A stretch of DNA of 28,561 bases. It comes from an uncultured Collinsella sp. (GTDB lineage: Bacteria; Actinomycetota; Coriobacteriia; Coriobacteriales; Coriobacteriaceae). Of this stretch, positions 23,520 through 28,561 are shown in pieces. The stretch is taken from the NCBI GenBank assembly GCA_958429225.1, contig CAUAJB010000021.1, positions 1-28,561 of the forward strand, read 5' to 3'. The notes beneath the pieces were generated by a model. It was not told the DNA's origin, searched no databases, and saw only the letters and a list, made by a program, of their open reading frames with translations. A program made the position numbers and the translations under genes. How positions within the stretch are numbered: position 1 is the stretch's first letter; every line of letters begins with the position of its first letter.

Positions 23520-24632
23520 ATGGCAAAGGTAAAAATCAGCGACGTCGCGCGCGAGGCCGGGGTTTCGCTGGGCACGGTTTCCAACGCGCTCAACCACCCC
23601 GAAAAGCTGCGCCCCGAGACCCTCAAGCTCATCAACGAGACCATCAATCGCCTTGGCTACCTGCCCAACCAAAGCGCCCGTCAGCTCGCGGGCGGCGCCA
23701 CCAAGTCCTTTGGCCTGGTGCTCCCCCGTCTCGATCACGGCTTTTCGCTCCAAATCGCCAGCGGCGCCCACAACGAGGCCCGCAAGCACGGCTACGACTT
23801 GCTCATCGCCAACGCCGATAACGACGATATTCTCGAGGACCATTACCTGCGCTACTTTATGGGCACCCAGATGTCCGGCGTCATGGTTCAGCCCATGGCG
23901 TCCCCCGACTGGCACCCCGCCATGACCAAGATGCCCGTGCCGATCGTCCATCTGGACATCCATTGCTCCGAGCCCGGCTACTACGTAGCGGCCGACAACG
24001 AGGCCCAGGGTCGCATCATTGCCGAACTTGCCATCGCCCGCGGCGCGCACCATATTGTCGTCGTCGGCCGAGCAGCATTTATGCAACTCACCCTGCGCGT
24101 CCTTGGCATTCATAAGGCGCTCGCCCTGCACCCCGATATCAAGATCGAAGTCATCGACGCCGGCGAATGGAATACCGCTGCCGACGGCTACGGCATCGGT
24201 GCCCAAATCGCCGCGCGCCCCGCGGACGAACGTCCCGATTTTGTCGTCGGCCTGACCGATGTGTTGGCCTCGGGCGTCGTTTCGGCACTGGTCGACAAGG
24301 GCATCTCTGTCCCCGGGCAAGTACGCGTAGCAGGTTGCGATGGTAACCCGCTCGCTTGGAGCGGATCGGTCCCGCTCACTACGGTAGCGCCCCCGGGCTA
24401 CGAGATTGGCCGCAAGGGCGTTCAATTGCTCATGGAGCAAATCGAGAACAAGGTCCCGACAAAGACCAAGCACGTCCACATCGGCTCTGCCGCGCGCACC
24501 GTCACCGCGGTCACGGCCATCGAGGACATCAACCGCCAAGAACTCGTGCGGCCGTTCCTGCTGGAACGCGCCAGCACCCAGGCAAGCAGCCAGACCGACG
24601 CCACGGCCATCAACCTCGGTGCGTATCTATAG
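23520..24632 (+). CDS. LacI-family transcriptional regulator
   Basis: The product has 370 residues. The N-terminal LacI helix-turn-helix and hinge are clear: KISDVAREAGVSLGTVSNAL (4-23), LRPETLKLINETINRLGYLP, and the hinge QSARQLAGG. The rest is a periplasmic-binding-protein-like sugar domain (about 62-345) with DNEAQGRIIAELAI and PDFVVGLTDVLASGV. Ligand unknown. The start at 23520 has AAGGGG 6 bases ahead. The residues after about 345 form a short extra tail. No sugar transporter or catabolic gene lies next to it, so its target is not evident. It faces away from glmS and may share that control region. A strong terminator follows its stop. Confidence 0.93.
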   Translation: MAKVKISDVAREAGVSLGTVSNALNHPEKLRPETLKLINETINRLGYLPNQSARQLAGGATKSFGLVLPRLDHGFSLQIASGAHNEARKHGYDLLIANADNDDILEDHYLRYFMGTQMSGVMVQPMASPDWHPAMTKMPVPIVHLDIHCSEPGYYVAADNEAQGRIIAELAIARGAHHIVVVGRAAFMQLTLRVLGIHKALALHPDIKIEVIDAGEWNTAADGYGIGAQIAARPADERPDFVVGLTDVLASGVVSALVDKGISVPGQVRVAGCDGNPLAWSGSVPLTTVAPPGYEIGRKGVQLLMEQIENKVPTKTKHVHIGSAARTVTAVTAIEDINRQELVRPFLLERASTQASSQTDATAINLGAYL

Positions 24633-24657
24633 CACGCCCGCGAGCATGCTAAGTCGC

Positions 24658-24707
24658 CGCTCAAGCAAAAGGGGCCCGACCATTGCCGGGCCCCTTTTGC
24701 TTGAGCG
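24658..24707. terminator. Bidirectional terminator between the LacI and HAD genes
   Basis: A perfect 21-base stem (24658-24678 with 24687-24707) with an 8-base loop contains AAAAGGGGCCCG on one arm and its complement on the other. The embedded AAAA/TTTT tracts give a T-run on both strands. It lies between convergent genes. Confidence 0.92.
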
Positions 24708-24745
24708 CAAACGTGGGCAATCGCTCGTTTCAACACCGCAATTGT

Positions 24746-25396
24746 CTAGCGCACGGCCTTGACTGCCGCCGCCAGGTCGAACAACGTATCGAGCACGGCC
24801 TCGCAGCCATCCACCACGTCCTGCGGCAGCGGCACAATATCGGGGACGGCGAAGACATGGCAGCCGGCCGTAATGCCCGAGACGCAACCGTTGCGCGAAT
24901 CCTCGACCACGGCACATTCCTCGGGAGCAAAGCCCGCGCGCTCGCAGGCGAGCAGATACATCTCGGGGTCGGGCTTGCCGTGCACGACGTCCTCGCCACA
25001 CGTTACCGTTTCAAACTTGTCAAAAAGACCGACCATCTTAAGGTTGCGCTCGGCCGTAACGAGGCGCGACGACGTCGCTAGACCCACGTGATAGCCCGCA
25101 GCCAGCAGCTCGTCTAGGCACTCGGCGGCACCGGCCTTAAGTTCCAGTTCGGTCTTGACCATCTCGTCGCGAATCTCCTTGTGGCGACGATAGATCGCCT
25201 CGGTGGTTTCGTGGCTGCCATAATGCTTATCAAGGATGTCCATAACATCGGGCAGCGTGCGGCCGATAAACTGATGGATCAGCGCTTCATCAATCGCGAG
25301 CCCCAGCTCAGCGGCGCCTGCCTTCCAGGCCTTAATCCCCAAACGCTCGGTATCGACCAGCGTTCCATCCATGTCAAAAATAACAGCCTTGATCAT
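24746..25396 (-). CDS. HAD-superfamily phosphatase/phosphoglucomutase-like hydrolase
   Basis: The 216-residue product shows all four HAD motifs: DMDGTLVD (Asp8 nucleophile, Asp10), ATSS (107-110), the Lys in HGKPDPEMY (Lys141), and VVEDSRNG (Glu165, Asp166). The helical cap between motifs 1 and 2 places it in subfamily I with beta-phosphoglucomutase and sugar-phosphate phosphatases. The exact substrate cannot be read from sequence. The ATG at 25396 has GAGGGG about 6 bases ahead; the residues upstream in the frame do not match the family. It diverges from larE across 167 AT-rich bases that include TATATA-ACG-TATATA around 25451. Confidence 0.92.
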   Translation of the reverse strand: MIKAVIFDMDGTLVDTERLGIKAWKAGAAELGLAIDEALIHQFIGRTLPDVMDILDKHYGSHETTEAIYRRHKEIRDEMVKTELELKAGAAECLDELLAAGYHVGLATSSRLVTAERNLKMVGLFDKFETVTCGEDVVHGKPDPEMYLLACERAGFAPEECAVVEDSRNGCVSGITAGCHVFAVPDIVPLPQDVVDGCEAVLDTLFDLAAAVKAVR

Positions 25397-25563
25397 ATCG
25401 GTCCCCTCACCGGATTGTGTTACTGCCACTCTACCGCACTTTACAAACTTGTATATAACGTATATAGCATATTGCACTTTCGTTACATAGATAGAAGTCT
25501 TATGGCAAGTAACGCATTAGGATTATAGTTTTCGACCGAGTACTCAACGATAAGGATCGTTTC

Positions 25564-26442
25564 ATGATTTTAGACACCACGGCACCCGCAGAGGAGCTTC
25601 AAGACAAGCTATCGGCGCTCGAACAGCTGCTTTTGGCATACGGGCGCGTGGCTATCGGGTTTTCCGGCGGCGTTGACAGCAGCTTTTTGGCCGCCGTATG
25701 CGCCCGCATCATGCCTACCAATACCCTCCTCGTCCATCTCACCACGCCGCTCATCGGCACGCCCGAGCAGGCTTCGTTTGAGCAGTCCGTTGATGGGCAG
25801 GCCAATGAGGGGCCGCATTTTAAGCTCCCCGTGCTCAATCTTTCGGTGGATCAGCTGCAGCTCCCCCAAGTAGCCTGCAACGATGCTAATCGCTGCTACC
25901 ACTGCAAGCACGCCGGCTTTACCGCCATCGTCAACCACGCCAAGTCGCTCGGCTTTCCCACCGTCATCGATGGCAGCAATGCAAGCGATCGCGGTGACTA
26001 CCGCCCCGGCATGCGTGCGGCAGAAGAGCTCGGCGTACGCTCACCCCTTATGGAGGTCGGCTTTACCAAGGACGAAGAGCGCGAGCTGCTGCGCGCATGG
26101 GGCTATCCCGTTTGGAACCTGCCGGCGGGAGCATGTCTTGCCACCCGCGTCCCCACGGGCGAGGAGCTTACGCGCGAGAAGGTCGATTTAATCCGCGCCT
26201 GCGAGGATTACCTGCACAATCTTGATCTGGCACAGGTACGCGCGCGCTTGATCGGCGGCTGCATGCATATCGAGGCCGCACCCGCAGATGTCGCCAAGAT
26301 TGCTGCCCTCGGTGGCAACGCCGTCGATGCCGAGGGCAAAACCCCGCTGCCCGCCGTTATCGAGTCCGCGCTGCGCGAGCTGGGCTGCGACCATATCTCC
26401 CCCGAGGTCACCCCCTACATCCACGGCAACATGAACCTTTAA
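25564..26442 (+). CDS. larE: LarE-family ATP-dependent sulfur transferase
   Basis: This 292-residue PP-loop ATPase has GFSGGVDSSF (32-41) for ATP, RCYHCKHAGF (110-119) and PAGACLATRVPTGEEL (188-202). LarE adenylates a nicotinate-derived dinucleotide and donates sulfur to it during assembly of the nickel-pincer cofactor of lactate racemase and related enzymes. Cys191 in ACLATR aligns by motif with the sulfur-donor Cys known from Lactobacillus LarE. Together with the CxxC pair Cys111/Cys114 it could instead hold an iron-sulfur cluster, as proposed for some LarE proteins. The ATG has AAGGA 8 bases ahead. A TTATGG-17-TTATAG pair (25500-25528) may be the promoter. No larA, larB or larC lies in the window, so the partner genes must be elsewhere or absent. 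Confidence 0.9.
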   Translation: MILDTTAPAEELQDKLSALEQLLLAYGRVAIGFSGGVDSSFLAAVCARIMPTNTLLVHLTTPLIGTPEQASFEQSVDGQANEGPHFKLPVLNLSVDQLQLPQVACNDANRCYHCKHAGFTAIVNHAKSLGFPTVIDGSNASDRGDYRPGMRAAEELGVRSPLMEVGFTKDEERELLRAWGYPVWNLPAGACLATRVPTGEELTREKVDLIRACEDYLHNLDLAQVRARLIGGCMHIEAAPADVAKIAALGGNAVDAEGKTPLPAVIESALRELGCDHISPEVTPYIHGNMNL

Positions 26443-26469
26443 GTTACGCCGTTTTACAAACGGCGTAAC
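26443..26469. repeat. Perfect 12-base hairpin directly after the larE stop
   Basis: GTTACGCCGTTT (26443-26454) and AAACGGCGTAAC (26458-26469) enclose only TAC. No T-run follows, so it is a stem that may protect the message or help termination together with the next hairpin. Confidence 0.75.
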
Positions 26470-26519
26470 CGCTCGGCGCTGCGCAGGCCCCGGGCTCGGC
26501 AATCTGACGTTCAACTGCA

Positions 26520-26553
26520 CGGGCGCGACCAAAAGGTCAGCGCCCGCTTGTTT
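26520..26553 (+). terminator. Intrinsic terminator of larE
   Basis: CGGGCGCGACC (26520-26530) pairs with GGTCAGCGCCCG (26535-26546) with one bulged A around an AAAA loop, followed by CTTGTTT. It lies 77 bases past the larE stop. Confidence 0.7.
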
Positions 26554-26618
26554 CACGTCACCTTACCGCACCCGGAGCCTGCTCGCTCGCATATGCTCAA
26601 CCTGGACTGCGTTAACTG

Positions 26619-26653
26619 ACCTACCAAAAAGGGACAGGTTTATTTTGGCAGGT
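26619..26653. repeat. REP-like palindrome, GGGACAGG family, copy 3
   Basis: ACCTACCAAAA (26619-26629) and TTTTGGCAGGT (26643-26653) pair with one wobble around the loop AGGGACAGGTTTA. The sequence after it (ATCTGGGGAAA) is shared with copy 2. It lies between larE and the AlbA_2 gene. Confidence 0.9.
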
Positions 26654-26738
26654 TTTATCTGGGGAAATATCGCGAGACAATCGCCCCTCCAACACCCATC
26701 TGGCCTCGAGAGACACTAGAGAGGCGACCCGGCTGCAT

Positions 26739-28439
26739 CTACTTCTTCCGATATCGGCGGTTACGACTCGTCGATGAACCCATTACTTCGATGAGCCCTT
26801 TATCCGCCATTTTTGGCAGATGGTAACGGACAGACGAAATTTTGACCCCCGATGCAACCGCTATTTCTCGCGCCGTCATATCCACTTCGGCGCTGAGAGC
26901 CTCCAGAATCCTATCCGCTGTCGAAGCTGACGATTCTCTGCTCATATCGATAATCTCAAACGTGTCTTTGCCACATTTTGACAGGACATGTTTATCGACA
27001 AGATTCCCGCAGATCAGGCGAATGTCATCCGAATCCCACTTCAGGGCCTCTCGTATTTTTTGAACATCGCATACGCACCCATGCTCCCGCATAAACATGA
27101 GCAATGTTTCCTCGCGATCCGTCAGCTCGGTGCCCACATGGCTCTGAATCCACGTGCGGTTTTCAGCAAGCTCCGCCCCGTGCCGGGAAAGCAGCACCGT
27201 AAACGAATCGGCCTTAACGATAAATTTCGGCCTTCCAAGCGAACGAGACTCCATCTCGCGAATCATAGCCGGGATACCAGATCCCTGGCTTTCTGCAACG
27301 GCCCCCTCGGCATGCTCTAACGGCGTCGCCCCCATTAGGCTCATGAGCTTTGGGTTTCGGCAGCGCGATTCCCCGTCTGCAAGATTGTCCACCGTCTTTC
27401 CGCCCCAAAGCCCACCGGGGTTTTTGATCTCTATTCTGTCTGGATAGATATCGACACTCACGGCCTGCCCCACAAACATGGGCGAATATTCTCGATGGAT
27501 GCAGGCATTTGCCAAGGCCTCGCGCAAAACCTCCTGGGGAACTTCCCAATCCTCCCTTCTGCCAGCGCCTTGCACTATCGTCGCTTTGCGCAAGTTTCGT
27601 CCAATCGCGGCAAGGGCATCTTCGATGCAAGCCGGAATCGGGCCATCGCACAACTGGCGGTCAATAAACCGGGGTTGCCCGGGTGCAGATTTTTCCACAT
27701 CGGAATGAACGGCGACATCGATCATCAGTTTGGGATAGAACTGCTGGGGGTAAATTCCCGCCGACAGAAGCCCCGCGAGCTTCACGGCACCATCCTTTGT
27801 AGTGATATTGAGTCTGACCAGCTGCTTTTCCAGCGTATCGGCCCCGCGCAAAACGCGCGGGGTCTGCAGCCGGCGATTTGCGATAATAGACCGCACGACA
27901 TCTGGATCCAAATCCTCGACCGTTGCCTCCGAAACCACCGTGCCGTCTGCATCGCTCGGAAGCAACGCACTCTGCAGCTCATATAGCTCAGCGGGTGACA
28001 TCTTGATATCTTTATCATCCACGCGCTTGTAGCTACCGTTCTGCACGCCGCGCGCGCCGATATAGCAAGGCTTCGCTTTAAGCTCAAGTTCAAAGATGCG
28101 CACCAGAAGCACCTGGAGCCCGTCGACCTCGCCTCGATCAAGCTCGTACCGCGGCGCATGGGTCACCACTGCCGCTGAGCCTCCGTCTCCGATACCCGAA
28201 ACAAACTGATCGCGCACCCTATCGATAGCAAAGTTAGCCGAAGGAACAAATCCTTCGGCTTCATTCAGGCCCAAAATAATGAGCCCACCCGCAGTGTTCG
28301 CAAAAGCGCTCACTGTCTCCCATACGTCTGCGCTCAATTTATTCGTGCAGGCTTTAACTTCTACCGATGCGTCATCAGTCCCCCGCCTGCGAAGGCGCTC
28401 AACGATAAGGCCAAGAGGTTCATCCAGCAGCATTGGCAT
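26739..28439 (-). CDS. AlbA_2 (Schlafen-type) domain regulator with GHKL-like domain and winged helices
   Basis: This 566-residue protein begins with an AlbA_2/divergent AAA_4 domain (about 10-150; VEVKA 26-30, SAFANTAGGLIILGL 44-58). A GHKL ATPase-like domain follows (about 295-390; VLREALANACIHREYS, DRIEIKNPGGL, GSGIP). Two predicted winged helices close it (about 438-495 and 506-553; MTAREIAVASGVKISSVRYH). Proteins of this build are often annotated as RecG-like or putative DNA-binding regulators; function is poorly known. Start: ATG at 28439 with GAGAGG 4 bases ahead; ATG at 28433 is an alternative. Base composition is visibly less GC-rich than its neighbours, which hints at horizontal transfer. 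An array of operator-like half-sites covers its promoter, suggesting autoregulation. It is not followed by a clear terminator. Confidence 0.87.
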   Translation of the reverse strand: MPMLLDEPLGLIVERLRRRGTDDASVEVKACTNKLSADVWETVSAFANTAGGLIILGLNEAEGFVPSANFAIDRVRDQFVSGIGDGGSAAVVTHAPRYELDRGEVDGLQVLLVRIFELELKAKPCYIGARGVQNGSYKRVDDKDIKMSPAELYELQSALLPSDADGTVVSEATVEDLDPDVVRSIIANRRLQTPRVLRGADTLEKQLVRLNITTKDGAVKLAGLLSAGIYPQQFYPKLMIDVAVHSDVEKSAPGQPRFIDRQLCDGPIPACIEDALAAIGRNLRKATIVQGAGRREDWEVPQEVLREALANACIHREYSPMFVGQAVSVDIYPDRIEIKNPGGLWGGKTVDNLADGESRCRNPKLMSLMGATPLEHAEGAVAESQGSGIPAMIREMESRSLGRPKFIVKADSFTVLLSRHGAELAENRTWIQSHVGTELTDREETLLMFMREHGCVCDVQKIREALKWDSDDIRLICGNLVDKHVLSKCGKDTFEIIDMSRESSASTADRILEALSAEVDMTAREIAVASGVKISSVRYHLPKMADKGLIEVMGSSTSRNRRYRKK

Positions 28440-28443
28440 TCCG

Positions 28444-28539
28444 CCTCTCTAAAACAATAGAGTTATCTCTCTAAAGTGTAGTATATCTCTCTAACTTTAG
28501 AGAGATAAGCACCTTATTTTAGAGAGACATTTAGAGAGA
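28444..28539 (-). promoter_or_regulatory. Promoter within an array of six TCTCTCTAA half-sites
   Basis: Half-sites lie at 28444-28452 (one mismatch), 28466-28474 and 28486-28494 in one direction, and at 28497-28505, 28519-28527 and 28531-28539 in the other. The middle two form a palindrome with 11-base arms and a 2-base spacer (28484-28507). On the minus strand TTATCT (28508-28503) and TATACT (28485-28480) are 17 bases apart, so that palindrome fills the -35/-10 spacer exactly. The first half-site overlaps the ribosome site of the gene. Spacing of most sites is 20-22 bases, two turns of DNA. Confidence 0.75.
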
Positions 28540-28561
28540 TGTATCGAATTCACTGTTAGAT

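Noticed and set aside
28440..28561. CRISPR-like repeat array at the right end
   Set aside because: The repeat unit is only 9 bases, occurs in both orientations around a promoter and has no spacers of regular length; it is an operator array.

Overview
This window is GC-rich chromosomal DNA that reads like a gut actinobacterium of the Coriobacteriia, most likely Collinsella or a close relative. That assignment is an inference from codon and GC style, gene content and the type of intergenic repeats. There is no rRNA, 16S or other marker gene here to prove it. No phage, insertion sequence, CRISPR array or plasmid gene is visible.

Left part (1-6,500). The window opens with the N-terminal part of a small flavodoxin-like protein. 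A two-gene operon follows for a heterodimeric ABC exporter: one subunit has a degenerate ATP site and the other a canonical one. Upstream lie the signal recognition particle RNA (ffs) with its own promoter, and several palindromic elements. Next is one long reading frame that joins a tRNA adenosine deaminase (TadA) to a complete glycerate kinase.

Middle (6,490-15,900). This part holds tRNA-Ser(UGA), a TetR-type regulator divergent from a LemA protein, about 550 bases of non-coding DNA rich in inverted repeats, ilvE (branched-chain aminotransferase), a DedA membrane protein and cysE (serine acetyltransferase). A second heterodimeric ABC exporter operon follows, led by its own MarR regulator. 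The MarR promoter carries a repeated operator-like sequence.

Right part (16,000-28,561). This part contains a small unknown protein, a nitroreductase, a membrane protein of unknown function, a Fis-type regulator built on a decayed AAA+ domain, a YeiH-family permease, a GntR/FCD regulator, glmS, a LacI regulator, a HAD phosphatase, a stand-alone larE, and an AlbA_2/Schlafen-type regulator. The promoter of this last gene sits inside an array of six TCTCTCTAA half-sites.

Two themes run across the window. First, the intergenic spaces are littered with short palindromes whose loops carry a GGGACAGG-like core. One family has three near-identical copies, and other families look related in design. 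They resemble REP elements mobilised by IS200-like tyrosine transposases, although no such transposase is present here. Second, many genes are regulators sitting next to a transporter or enzyme, and several have readable promoter and operator architecture. The most distinctive items are the TadA-glycerate kinase fusion, the half-site array before the AlbA_2 gene, and the REP-like elements.
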